64,000 nucleotides of DNA from CSSed11-175R1 sp041685735 (GCA_041685735.1 JAWLFE010000007.1:1-64000); one strand, 5' to 3'. Shown: positions 26,448 through 34,624, counted from the stretch's first letter. Program-made: numbers and translations. The notes: generated by a model not told the origin, from the letters alone.

Positions 26448-28016
26448 TCAGGCTGCGCTGTCCTTCAGCTGGCTGATACGGAAGATGACGAACTCTGCCG
26501 GCTTCACCGGCGCGATCCCGACCTCGACGATGAGCTTGCCCTCGTCGATCGAGTCCGGCGGGTTGTTGTCCTCGTCACACTTGACGAAGAAGGCCTGTTC
26601 AGCGGTAGCTCCGAACAGCGCGCCGTCACGCCACAGTCCCCGCAGGAACGCGCTGACGGTGCGCTTGACGCCGGCCCAGAGCTTCTGGTCGTTGGGCTCG
26701 AACACCACCCACTGGGTCCCGTCCATGATGGCCTGCTCGACCATGTTGAACAGGCGCCGCACGTTGATGTAGCGCCAGTCGGAGTCTGAGGAGAGTGTGC
26801 GCGCGCCCCAGACCCGGATGCCGCGGGTGCCGAAGGGACGGATGCAGTTGATCCCGATCGGGTTCAGCATCCCCTGTTCGGCCTTGGTGATGGACCGCTC
26901 GACGTCGAGCACGCCACGGATGACCTCGTTCGCCGGCGCCTTCCAGACCCCACGGGTCTCGTCGACACGCGCCCACAGGCCGGCCATGTGGCCCGACGGC
27001 GGGATGAGGATCTCGTCATCGCCGTTGGTCGGAACCGGGTTGGCGACCTTGATCCAGGGGTAGTACAGCGCCGCGAACGCCGAGTCGTACATCGCGACGT
27101 CCGAGCGCCACTCCTTGATGTCCTGGACGCCCATGCCCGGAGGTGCGTCGAGCACCGCCATGCGGTTGGCCTGACCCTCGCAGTGGTTGATCAGCGCGGT
27201 CTGGACGGACTTCCACATCCCGAGGTCGACCGAGCCGTCCTCCTTGGTGGCGGCGGTGATCAGGTCGGGGATCAGCACCATCGTGACGTCGTCGGCGATG
27301 ACCAGGCCGTTGATGCCCTGGCGCTTGGTCTCGGAACCGGCGAAGGCCGGCGCCTTGACCTCGACGGGCTCGCGCGGGGCCGGCTCGATCGGGTAGATGC
27401 CGGCCTTGGGCATCGCCAGGGTGATGTCGAGGTCGTCGGTGATCTCGACCTTGGTGGCGACCTTCACACGCTCGGAGGATTCGGTGACCGTGTCCACGAC
27501 GTTGGTCGGTCCGTCGGTCAGGGTCAGCCCGGCGTAGCTCTCGACGACGACGCCGTCCTGCAGGACGCTGAGGTCGAAGACCGGGTCACCGCCGTCTTCC
27601 TCGGGCTCCGCCGGGTCGATCGCGATGGACAGGCCGTCGGCCGGGCCGATCGACTCGAACTCGAGCACGTCGCCGATGGCGCGGTCAGCGGCGGGCAGAC
27701 CGAGTTGACCGGGCTCCTCGGAGGGGCGGTTGTGCGGGACCCGCACGATGTAGCAGACCGAGCCGCCGTTCAGGAACCAGCCGTAGACCGCGTGCGGCAG
27801 CATCGCCCCCGGGACGAACCCGCCGTACAACGCTTCGAACTGGTTCCAGTTGGTGACCAGGCGCGGCTTCAAGCCGTCGGGATCATCCGGGTCATCATCC
27901 GGCGCCCGCTCCGTGAAGCCCACGAACGCCGCGATGGCGGTCGCTCCGGCGGACAGCGATGCCGATCCAGACGGCACCTCTTCGATGTAGACCCCAGGGG
28001 TCAGATAACTGGGCAT
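26448..28016 (-). CDS. Contractile sheath protein (Afp2-4/Pvc2-4 class) (522 aa)
   Basis: Begins with L-T-P-G-V-Y-I-E-E-V-P-S-G, the sheath signature, followed by A-A-F-V-G-F-T-E-R-A-P and the conserved W-N-Q-F-E-A-L-Y-G-G-F block. The C-terminal half has the highly conserved polymerisation domain: G-H-M-A-G-L-W-A-R-V-D, P-A-N-E, I-R-V-W-G-A-R-T-L-S-S-D-S-D-W-R-Y-I-N-V-R-R-L and the terminal V-I-F-R-I-S-Q. Middle insertions (about 100-230) are the variable outer domain. Only one sheath gene is present, unlike Afp/PVC, which have several paralogues. GGAGGA lies 6 nt before the ATG. This subunit contracts to drive the tube. Confidence 0.97.
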   Translation of the reverse strand: MPSYLTPGVYIEEVPSGSASLSAGATAIAAFVGFTERAPDDDPDDPDGLKPRLVTNWNQFEALYGGFVPGAMLPHAVYGWFLNGGSVCYIVRVPHNRPSEEPGQLGLPAADRAIGDVLEFESIGPADGLSIAIDPAEPEEDGGDPVFDLSVLQDGVVVESYAGLTLTDGPTNVVDTVTESSERVKVATKVEITDDLDITLAMPKAGIYPIEPAPREPVEVKAPAFAGSETKRQGINGLVIADDVTMVLIPDLITAATKEDGSVDLGMWKSVQTALINHCEGQANRMAVLDAPPGMGVQDIKEWRSDVAMYDSAFAALYYPWIKVANPVPTNGDDEILIPPSGHMAGLWARVDETRGVWKAPANEVIRGVLDVERSITKAEQGMLNPIGINCIRPFGTRGIRVWGARTLSSDSDWRYINVRRLFNMVEQAIMDGTQWVVFEPNDQKLWAGVKRTVSAFLRGLWRDGALFGATAEQAFFVKCDEDNNPPDSIDEGKLIVEVGIAPVKPAEFVIFRISQLKDSAA

Positions 28017-28110
28017 GCGTTCCTCCGAGGAGTGGTAGTTGGTGCATGGGCCTTGCGGGATGCTGCTGGATCTTCGGGTTGCGCTCGTTCAGGGTCGGGG
28101 TCGGGGGGCA

Positions 28111-28500
28111 TCACGGCACCTGGACCGTGAACTGGCCGGGCACGTTGATCTTGATCACGCCGCCGTAGGCACAGTTCAGCAGGCAGGAGTCGTTCAGCGC
28201 GGGCTTGTTGCCGATCGTCACCGTGGGGCTGCCCGGAGCCCAGGGGGCCGGGAGCACGGGGACGCAGGGCATCGGGGTCAGGACCCCGAGGGCAGCCGAC
28301 GTCGCGGAGGCGACGGTCGGGTTCGACAGGGAGGTGCACATCCCGAACGGTGGGACGTTGACCATGGGCGCGTTGTCCATGATCGTGGCGGCGGGCGGGC
28401 CGCCGGCGTTGACCATCGCGGACGGAACGACGGACAGCGACGAGGGAGCCACACCGAAGGTGCACTGCAGCATCGCGCCACTGACGACCTGGTTGCCCAT
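28111..28500 (-). CDS. DUF4280 PAAR-like spike tip (Afp10 class) (129 aa)
   Basis: The start MGNQVVSGAMLQCTFGVAPS matches the DUF4280 (PAAR-like) family, with later M-C-T-S, P-C-x-P, and C-L-L-N-C-A-Y-G-G-V-I-K-I pieces that supply metal-binding and beta-helix residues. It caps the spike trimer. There is no C-terminal toxin domain, so it is a bare tip. The ATG at 28500 abuts the TAG of the preceding lipoprotein gene with no gap, while 94 bp separate it from the sheath gene. DUF4280 proteins can also carry effectors on separate chains. Confidence 0.92.
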   Translation of the reverse strand: MGNQVVSGAMLQCTFGVAPSSLSVVPSAMVNAGGPPAATIMDNAPMVNVPPFGMCTSLSNPTVASATSAALGVLTPMPCVPVLPAPWAPGSPTVTIGNKPALNDSCLLNCAYGGVIKINVPGQFTVQVP

Positions 28501-29076
28501 CTAGGCGCCCTCCTGTTCGGAGGTGGTCGGGTCGTCCTCGTCGTCGGCCGGATCCTGCGGCGGCTGGGGCAGCATGCGTTCGATGTCCGCCGTTCCCGCG
28601 ACGACCGAACCGCTGACCACGTCACGGTCGGGGAACACCAGGACACACACGATCTGACGGTCCCCGACCTCGCTCTCGGCGTTCCAGCCGTCGAAGGTGG
28701 GCAGCATGTAGCTGAAGAACACGCCATCATCGAGGGTGAGCCCGAGCGAGGATTCGAGTTCGGTGAGGCAGGCACCATCGGCGAACGATGCCACCTCGCT
28801 GGCGCCGGGGTAGTCGTCATCGGGGTGGGTGACCAGCCCGAAGACCTCCTGGGTGTGCGGCTCGGCGCAGGGGACGATGTCGATCTGTGAGATCTCGCCG
28901 CTGACCTCGCCACCCGGATCGAGGCAGTCGCCCACCTCGAGCTCGAACACGGAGATCTCGCCGGGGTTGACAACCATGCCGTCCGCGTCGCGGATCTCGT
29001 CCTCGTCCGAACAGCCCAGCAGCACGACGGCGAGCGCGACAGCGAGCAGCACACGACGCGACGACGCTCGTCGCAT
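28501..29076 (-). CDS. Septum_form-like lipoprotein, first gene of the CIS operon (191 aa)
   Basis: Start chosen at ATG 29076: MRRASSRRV then a hydrophobic stretch ending in the lipobox L-L-G-C, so Cys is at about residue 22. The mature part has V-G-D-C-L-D-P, then V-P-C-A-E-P-H-T-Q-E-V-F-G and Y-P-G and a later Ala-Cys, the Cys/His pattern of the actinobacterial septum formation family (PF13845-type). The 30-residue C-terminus is acidic. Members are exported membrane proteins; the assignment to septation is by family name and weakly supported. It abuts the PAAR-like gene (TAG then ATG) and therefore seems to belong to the CIS operon. An upstream in-frame start at 29142 is possible but would hide the signal. 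Confidence 0.75.
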   Translation of the reverse strand: MRRASSRRVLLAVALAVVLLGCSDEDEIRDADGMVVNPGEISVFELEVGDCLDPGGEVSGEISQIDIVPCAEPHTQEVFGLVTHPDDDYPGASEVASFADGACLTELESSLGLTLDDGVFFSYMLPTFDGWNAESEVGDRQIVCVLVFPDRDVVSGSVVAGTADIERMLPQPPQDPADDEDDPTTSEQEGA

Positions 29077-29449
29077 GGTCGCATGCGACGGAGCGATGCT
29101 GGCACGCCTCGTCCCCCGACCCTCGGCACCCACCTGCGACACGACAACTCCTGGGACGAGGGCCGGTCATGCGCCCTGATCAAACGACCGTGACTCCGTC
29201 CACCTGAGCTGGACTCTAAGGGTCCAAGGCATCACGTTGCTGCGTGGTCGTGTCCCGGCCGACGTGTCGTGCGCTCTGCAGTGCTGCCGATGCGTTCGCC
29301 GCATGGTCGAACGAGCCGGTCACGGGCCTCGGTCCCGGACCGGAACCTCGGTCTCTCCTGCACCCTGCACCTGCCGAGGAACGCAGCCCGTCCCACCGAC
29401 GACCTCAGCTAGGTTCGCCGCCCCCCCCCAGCATCCCCGCAGAGGTTCC
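29077..29449. other. Divergent intergenic region upstream of the CIS operon
   Basis: This 373-bp gap separates the CIS operon from the plus-strand GNAA-motif gene. I see a TAGAGT -10 on the minus strand, a near-palindrome GGACTCTAAGGGTCC (29211-29225) around it, and a run of nine C residues (29421-29429). No convincing gene is visible. Confidence 0.5.
29213..29218 (-). promoter_or_regulatory. Candidate -10 (TAGAGT) for the CIS operon
   Basis: TAGAGT on the minus strand fits the actinobacterial TANNNT -10. It lies within a near-palindrome (29211-29225) that could be an operator. No consensus -35 is seen. It would give a leader of about 130 nt to the lipoprotein gene. Confidence 0.3.
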
Positions 29450-29796
29450 GTGCCCACGGCCCGTCACGACACCCACCGTCGAACACGACGGTCGATCGCC
29501 CCTACCGGACGGTCCACGCGTCCGGCCGAGTCCTCCCCGTCCGGCCACCACGCCCAGGTGCTGCAGCTCCAGCAGGATGCCGGCAACGCCGCCACCTCGG
29601 CGCTGTTGGAACCATCGAACTCACCGGCCACGGGCGGGGCATCAGCTGGAACTACGAGATCGAGCTTGACACGGTCGCCATCGTCGATGGCCTCTGGGGG
29701 GTGATCTCGCGCTGGGGGTCCTGGCTCTCGGGGGTCTCCAGCTCACTGGACGACGCCCTGACCGATGAAGACGGCGAACCGATCAGGATCTTCTGA
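29450..29796 (+). pseudogene. Frameshifted GNAA-motif gene, probable CIS cargo or accessory remnant
   Basis: From GTG 29450 the frame encodes a basic leader and then VLQLQQDAGNAATSALLE, close to the L-Q-x-x-x-G-N-x-A-V motif of CIS-associated proteins. That frame ends at 29704 in unlikely sequence. In the -1 frame from 29608 a well-formed C-terminus appears (GTIELTGHGRG ... GLWGVISRWGSWLSGV ... GEPIRIF) and ends at 29796, overlapping the next gene as TGATG. Together they would make one protein of about 115 residues (114-115 depending on the frame restoration), broken by one base near 29605-29610. It may be a real mutation, a sequencing error, or a recoding site. The coupling to the next gene argues that the C-terminal part was functional until recently. 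Confidence 0.6.
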
Positions 29797-30281
29797 TGGT
29801 CGACCTGCAGTACTACGGACTGCCTGACCTCGGGATCGATATCGCCGCCCCGACCGCGTGGTCGTTCACTACCGATGATGAGGTCGCCGATGCGGTGTTC
29901 TCTGCGGACGAGGCCCACGGTTTCCGCACCAACGTTGCGTTGACCCTCGACCGCCTGGATCCGCCGACCCCCGAACGCTTCGAGCAGATCATCACGGAGC
30001 TCCCCGAGATGCTGGCCGAACGCCACGACAACACCGAGGTACACCTCGACCGGCGGTTCGCGCAGGAAGGCATGCCGGCCTGGCTGGTGCGCTATTCGTG
30101 GCGGCCGGACGGGGCGGCGCACGCCGTCGAACAGGTGATGGCCCTGATCGTCGTCGATCTGGAGCAGGGCGCCGTGGTCCAGTTCGACGCCTCGACGATC
30201 ACCCCGCTCGCCGACGATCACCTCCGGCTGGTCCAGGCGATGCTCGGTTCGGTGCGGCCCTTCAAGGACAGCGACGCCTGA
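29796..30281 (+). CDS. DcrB/DUF1795-like protein (161 aa), possible effector chaperone
   Basis: Pattern of the DcrB/PsbP-like fold: Y-G-L-P-D-L-G-I-D-I-A-A-P-T-A-W at the start, a middle F-R-T-N-V-A-L-T-L-D-R-L and I-I-T-E-L-P-E-M-L, then V-E-Q-V-M-A-L-I-V-V-D-L-E-Q-G-A-V-V-Q-F-D-A, ending in R-L-V-Q-A-M-L-G-S-V-R. There is no signal peptide, so it is cytosolic. In T6SS, DUF1795-type (Eag) proteins act as chaperones for effectors. Here the start codon overlaps the stop of the broken GNAA-motif gene, and the gene sits between the CIS operon and the ATPase operon. A chaperone or adaptor role is an inference from fold and context. Confidence 0.75.
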   Translation: MVDLQYYGLPDLGIDIAAPTAWSFTTDDEVADAVFSADEAHGFRTNVALTLDRLDPPTPERFEQIITELPEMLAERHDNTEVHLDRRFAQEGMPAWLVRYSWRPDGAAHAVEQVMALIVVDLEQGAVVQFDASTITPLADDHLRLVQAMLGSVRPFKDSDA

Positions 30282-30305
30282 ACCGCCCGCGGTCGGTCGC
30301 GGTCG

Positions 30306-32519
30306 CTACCTGCGCCGCAGGCCTCGCAACCGGAGCTTGGCGGCTGCCGCCGCTTCCTCGTGGCCGCTGTTGACGACCCGTTCGAACAGCTTGCGGGCCT
30401 CCCGAGCACGCTGCAGGCGCTCCAACAGGATCCCGAGGCTGACCGCCGCCATGGGGCCGATGTCCGGGTGGCCGCTGGCGATGGCCGCCCGGTACAGGTT
30501 CTCCGCCTCCTTGCGGCGTCGCTGCTGCTCCAGGAGCCACGCCAGGTTGTAGGCCGCCATCGGTCCGGCTTCCGGATGACCGCTGTCGACCGCCTGCTCG
30601 TAGGAGCTGATCGCCTCCTCGGTGCGACGCTGCTGTTCGTAGAGCCAGCCGAGGTTGAACGCCGCCATCGGAGTGGCGTCAGCGTGCCGGGCCGCCAGCG
30701 CCTGCTGGTAGGCGACCTCAGCCTCGCCGACCCGCTCGACGTCCTCCAGCACGCCGCCGAGGTGGAACGCCGCCATCGGTGCATGGCCGGCATGGCCACT
30801 CTCCACGGCGTGCCGGTAGGACGCCTCGGCGCGGCCCGCGTGTCCCTGCTGCTCGTAGAGCAGCCCGAGGCCGAACGCCGCCAAGGGCGCGACCTCATCG
30901 TCGGAGGAACCGAGCGCGCGCTCCCACGCCTGCTCGACGAGGTCGGTGCGCTCGGCGGCCAGCGCCGCACGCCCGACCACGACCACCTGCTCCGGAGACA
31001 CGCGGTCGATGATCGTGCGCCAGATCGACGTGGGAACGGGGCCCTCGAGCAGCGCGACCTCGTCGACCACGGTCGACGCGACCCGGTAGGAGGGCTCACC
31101 GGCACCGGGTACCGGGACGAGGAGGGTCCGGTCGGGTGCGACCTCGGCGGTGGCCCGGTCCAACGCCTCGTCGACGGGGTGCCCGTCGGGTGCTCCGTCC
31201 GATCCTGCCGCCGTCTGTCCGACCAGGGCCCGGATGAGATCCACGGGGACGGGACCATGCAGGCCGACCCGGTGCCAGGTGGCGGCTGCCGTGATCACGG
31301 CAGCCAGGAGGGGGTCGTTCTCGCGGACCTCGCGGTAGCGGTCCCGCAGTTGATCGGCTGCGCCGAACCACGATGGCAACCACCGCAGCCGCGGGTTGAG
31401 TGACTGATCGGGGAACCGTCCGAAGGCACGCCCGAGTTCGTCATCGCTGAGCTCCGGCGACAGATCGTGCGCATCGGATGCGGCCCGCAACCACCGTTCG
31501 ACCGGTTCCGCCACCAGGTCGGGCAGCCGCAGACGTGGCGCGGAGATGGTCAGCGCGACGATGCAGCCGGGCAAGCGGCTGACCAACCGGTCCAGCACCG
31601 GCAGCGTCAATCCCTGACCCAGGTGCTCGTGCGCGTCATCGATCCACACGATGACGGGGCCGCGGTCTGCGAGGTCCAGCGACGGCACGGCGTCCGCGAG
31701 CGCTTCGAGCGGTCGCGCAGCCAGATCGTCACCCCCGGGCAGTGGAGGTTCGACCACCAGCACGGTGCGGTAGCCGGCCGCACGCCGCAGGGCCTCCCAG
31801 AGCGTGCGGCTGGTCCCGGATCCGGGGGCCCCGCGGACGACCACGACGCCACCGGTCGAGGCCAACGCATCAGGCTGGAGTGACCGGTCCAGCGCGGCAT
31901 CGACATCACGGCGGACGTACGGGGGCTGGGCCTGCCCGACAACGCGCTGTGCGGTCGCCGAGGCCACGATCCCCACCTGAGCGGGGTCGAGATCGCCGAG
32001 CGGTGTCGGCGCCATGCGCAGGAACGGTCGATGCGGCGCGGGAACGGGTTCCGGCGCGGGTTCGGGTGCCGGATCGGGCTCGGGTTCCGGTTCGGGCTCC
32101 GGCGCCGGCTCCGGTTCCGGCTCGGACTCCGGCGTCGGCTCCGGCTCCGGCGCTGGCTCGGGTTCCGACTCGAGCTCGGGTTCCGGCGCGGGCTCCGGTT
32201 CGGGCTCGGGTTCCGGCGCGGGCGCGGGTTCCGGCCCCGGCTCGGGTTCGGGGTCGGGGGCAGGTTCGGGCTCGGGGTCGGGGTCGGGGGCTGCGGACGA
32301 CGGTTGCTCACCGACCGAGATGCCAGGGGCCGCACGCCGGAGCACCGCGAGCGTCAAGCCGCCGCCGGCCATCGTCAGGACGGCGACGACCACGCTGATC
32401 GACGGATCGGCACCGAACAGGATCGACACGAGCGAGCCGCCGCCGCTGCCGACCAGGGCCCATGCGGCGAGCTCCTGCCACGGACGGGAGCCGCTGGCCT
32501 GCGAGGCGGGATCCGTCAT
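30306..32519 (-). CDS. Membrane NTPase with TPR/Sel1-like repeats (737 aa), coupled to the CIS ATPase
   Basis: Two short hydrophobic segments near the N-terminus (about 14-35 and 42-60) give a membrane anchor. A long Pro/Glu/Ala/Asp linker of PEPE-type repeats follows (about 78-165). An ATP-binding domain has Walker A G-A-P-G-S-G-T-S-R-T at about 230 and Walker B V-I-V-W-I-D-D-A-H at about 290, like STAND/AAA NTPases. The C-terminal third is at least five TPR/Sel1-like repeats with the recurring P-M-A-A-F-N-L-G-W-L-Y-E-Q-Q pattern. It is coupled by ATGA overlap (32516-32519) to the AAA+ ATPase. Architecture suggests a sensor or assembly platform on the membrane; not known from Afp/PVC. Confidence 0.8.
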   Translation of the reverse strand: MTDPASQASGSRPWQELAAWALVGSGGGSLVSILFGADPSISVVVAVLTMAGGGLTLAVLRRAAPGISVGEQPSSAAPDPDPEPEPAPDPEPEPGPEPAPAPEPEPEPEPAPEPELESEPEPAPEPEPTPESEPEPEPAPEPEPEPEPDPAPEPAPEPVPAPHRPFLRMAPTPLGDLDPAQVGIVASATAQRVVGQAQPPYVRRDVDAALDRSLQPDALASTGGVVVVRGAPGSGTSRTLWEALRRAAGYRTVLVVEPPLPGGDDLAARPLEALADAVPSLDLADRGPVIVWIDDAHEHLGQGLTLPVLDRLVSRLPGCIVALTISAPRLRLPDLVAEPVERWLRAASDAHDLSPELSDDELGRAFGRFPDQSLNPRLRWLPSWFGAADQLRDRYREVRENDPLLAAVITAAATWHRVGLHGPVPVDLIRALVGQTAAGSDGAPDGHPVDEALDRATAEVAPDRTLLVPVPGAGEPSYRVASTVVDEVALLEGPVPTSIWRTIIDRVSPEQVVVVGRAALAAERTDLVEQAWERALGSSDDEVAPLAAFGLGLLYEQQGHAGRAEASYRHAVESGHAGHAPMAAFHLGGVLEDVERVGEAEVAYQQALAARHADATPMAAFNLGWLYEQQRRTEEAISSYEQAVDSGHPEAGPMAAYNLAWLLEQQRRRKEAENLYRAAIASGHPDIGPMAAVSLGILLERLQRAREARKLFERVVNSGHEEAAAAAKLRLRGLRRR
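32040..32290. repeat. 6-bp-based repeat coding a Pro-Glu/Pro-Ala linker
   Basis: Iterated GGTTCC/GGCTCG-type hexamers on the plus strand encode PE, PA and PD dipeptides on the minus strand, in the linker of the TPR NTPase. Such repeats are slippage-prone, so linker length may vary between strains. Confidence 0.75.
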
Positions 32520-34624
32520 GTGCTCGGAGCCTCCAACAGGTACCGGAACTCACCCAGGTCAGCTGAGGACAGCTGCCGGCCGATCTTTCGGTGTTCACGG
32601 ATCGTGGCGCGAACCAGGTCCTCCATGGTCACCGGGCGTTCCTCGTCCGCAGCTCGGTAGGCGGCACTCACCACGACGTTGCGGATCTCGCTGCCGGACA
32701 TCCGGAACCGATCGGCGAGCAGTTCGACGTCGACATCGTCGGCCTGCGGCAGTTCCGGCTGGAGCTTGGCCCGCCACAACCGCTGGCGTTGGTGCTCGTC
32801 CGGGCTCGGGAAGTCGACGATGGCGTCCAACCGGCGCATGAAGGCATCGTCGAGGTTGGCCGCCAGGTTGGTCGTCAGGATGGCCACGCCGTCGAAGGTC
32901 TCCATCCGCTGCAGCAGGAACGCGACCTCGACGTTCGCATGCCGATCCTTGGCGTCCGAGACAGCGGACCGCTTCCCGAAGAGCGCGTCGGCTTCGTCGA
33001 ACAACAGCACGCCGTTGACCCGGTCGGCCTCGTCGAAGATCCGCTCGAGGTTCTTGGATGTCTCCCCGATGTACTTGTCGACAACGGTCGACAGATCCAC
33101 GAGGTACAGGTCGAGCCCGAGTTCCCCGGCGATCACCTCGCTGGCCAGCGTCTTGCCGGTCCCCGACCCGCCCGCGAACAGGGCACTGACGCCACGACCG
33201 CGTGCGGCCCCGCGTCCCATGGCCCAGTCCTCGAGGACCTGGTCGCGATGGCGCCAGCGACTGGCGAGCTCGCGGAGTTGCCCGCCGATCTCAGCGGGAA
33301 CGATCAGGTCGTCCCAGCGCGCCGTCGGCTCGACGCGGCGGGCCAGCCGCTGCAAACCGGCCGCGTTCTGCGACCGGGCTCCGCGTTGCACGTCGGCGTC
33401 GGTGATCGGCCGGCCGGATGCACGGGCCTGCTGCCTGGCTGCGGTCGCAGCACGTCGGATCTGACCCGGCGTCAGCCGGAACTGTGCGGTGGTCGCGACC
33501 GGATCGACACCGTCTGCCAACTCCCCGCCGAGGGCCGTCGACCACAGGTCGGCCTGCACCTCATCGCTGATCCGTTCCGCAGCGAGGACGACCGGGACAT
33601 CCGTCGACCAGGTCGGGTCCCAACCCGCCGCGCCGTACAACAGGACGGTCCCCTGCGTGTCCGCGAAGGCCCGGATGCCGTCGTCGCGACCGTCGACCAA
33701 CACGTCGACCGGGCCGGCGACCAGACCGGCGTCCCGCAGACGGGCCTCGCGACCAGCCGCGAGCGCCAGCGCGACGAGGTCCGCGTCGGTCGGGACCTGC
33801 GACAGGTCCAGCGTGATGGCGGACCGATCCGACGCGGTCAGGGCGGCGACGGCCGTGGCAGCGGCGCCCGCACCGCGATGGTCGACGAGGTAGCCGAAGG
33901 TGGCACCCGCCTGCAGAGCCCGGGCCAGGTGGTCCGCAACCGGATCGGCCACCCCGACCGGATCGACCTCGCAACCACTGAGTGCCGCATCCGGGGTGTC
34001 ATCACCGAGGAGATGCGCAACGACACGGTCCGGGACACGCAGGCTACGGGTGAGCATCGGTCGCTCGGGTGCCTCGATCGTGAGCAGTCCGGCGCGGACG
34101 AGCGGTCCCGCAGAGCCCAGCCGCGCCCGTCCCCGCCCGGATGCCATCGAGGCGCCGCAGAGCTGGAGGGCCATCCCGACCGTGGCCCGCCGGAGCGAGA
34201 CATCGTCGTTGAGGTAGCCGTACAGGGGCTCGAAACGCTGGTCGAGATCCGGGGCCAGGGCGACGAGGAGGAGCTCGACGTCCAGCGGATCGAGCCCGAA
34301 GGCGTGGCGCAGGCCACGCAGGCGTAACCGGGCACCGGCAGCCTCGTTCTCGTCGGCGTCTCGTTCGGCCTCGACCAGCCAAGCGGCGGTGTCGGGATCA
34401 TCTGTGATCGGCTCGAGGGGCCCCGTCTCGAAGAGCTGATCGACCCGCGCGTCAGAGACGTACAGACCCCGGAATCGGTCGTCGGGATCGGCGCCATCGG
34501 CTCGACGCCGTGTCACCTCGGCATGGACGCGCGCTTCGATGACCCCGAGCCGGTCGAGCAGGTGACGGACCGACGGATCGTCGTCGACGGCCGTTGTGGC
34601 CACGTTCACGCCTTCCGTCTCCAC
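32516..34624 (-). CDS. CIS AAA+ ATPase (Afp15/Pvc15 class) (702 aa)
   Basis: The N-terminal 430 residues are a helical/alpha-beta region characteristic of CIS ATPases. The AAA+ core has Walker A G-G-S-G-T-G-K-T at about 483-490, the K-Y-I-G-E-T-S-K-N-L pore-like segment, Walker B V-L-L-F-D-E-A-D-A-L-F-G-K-R at about 540, sensor 1 I-L-T-T-N-L-A-A-N-L and an arginine finger M-R-R-L-D. Classical systems need this ATPase for particle assembly or cargo loading. It starts at ATG 34624 in an operon of its own with the TPR NTPase, rather than within the structural operon. A -10 TAGGCT lies about 70 nt upstream. Confidence 0.93.
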   Translation of the reverse strand: METEGVNVATTAVDDDPSVRHLLDRLGVIEARVHAEVTRRRADGADPDDRFRGLYVSDARVDQLFETGPLEPITDDPDTAAWLVEAERDADENEAAGARLRLRGLRHAFGLDPLDVELLLVALAPDLDQRFEPLYGYLNDDVSLRRATVGMALQLCGASMASGRGRARLGSAGPLVRAGLLTIEAPERPMLTRSLRVPDRVVAHLLGDDTPDAALSGCEVDPVGVADPVADHLARALQAGATFGYLVDHRGAGAAATAVAALTASDRSAITLDLSQVPTDADLVALALAAGREARLRDAGLVAGPVDVLVDGRDDGIRAFADTQGTVLLYGAAGWDPTWSTDVPVVLAAERISDEVQADLWSTALGGELADGVDPVATTAQFRLTPGQIRRAATAARQQARASGRPITDADVQRGARSQNAAGLQRLARRVEPTARWDDLIVPAEIGGQLRELASRWRHRDQVLEDWAMGRGAARGRGVSALFAGGSGTGKTLASEVIAGELGLDLYLVDLSTVVDKYIGETSKNLERIFDEADRVNGVLLFDEADALFGKRSAVSDAKDRHANVEVAFLLQRMETFDGVAILTTNLAANLDDAFMRRLDAIVDFPSPDEHQRQRLWRAKLQPELPQADDVDVELLADRFRMSGSEIRNVVVSAAYRAADEERPVTMEDLVRATIREHRKIGRQLSSADLGEFRYLLEAPST

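Noticed and set aside
3209..34624. Prophage
   Set aside because: No capsid, portal, terminase, integrase, lysis or replication genes; presence of LysM adaptor, DUF4255, DUF6760 and AAA+ ATPase is typical for a CIS.
3209..34624. Type VI secretion system
   Set aside because: No TssJLM membrane complex or ClpV; one sheath gene of the Afp type rather than TssB/TssC, and gp19-like tube proteins rather than Hcp.
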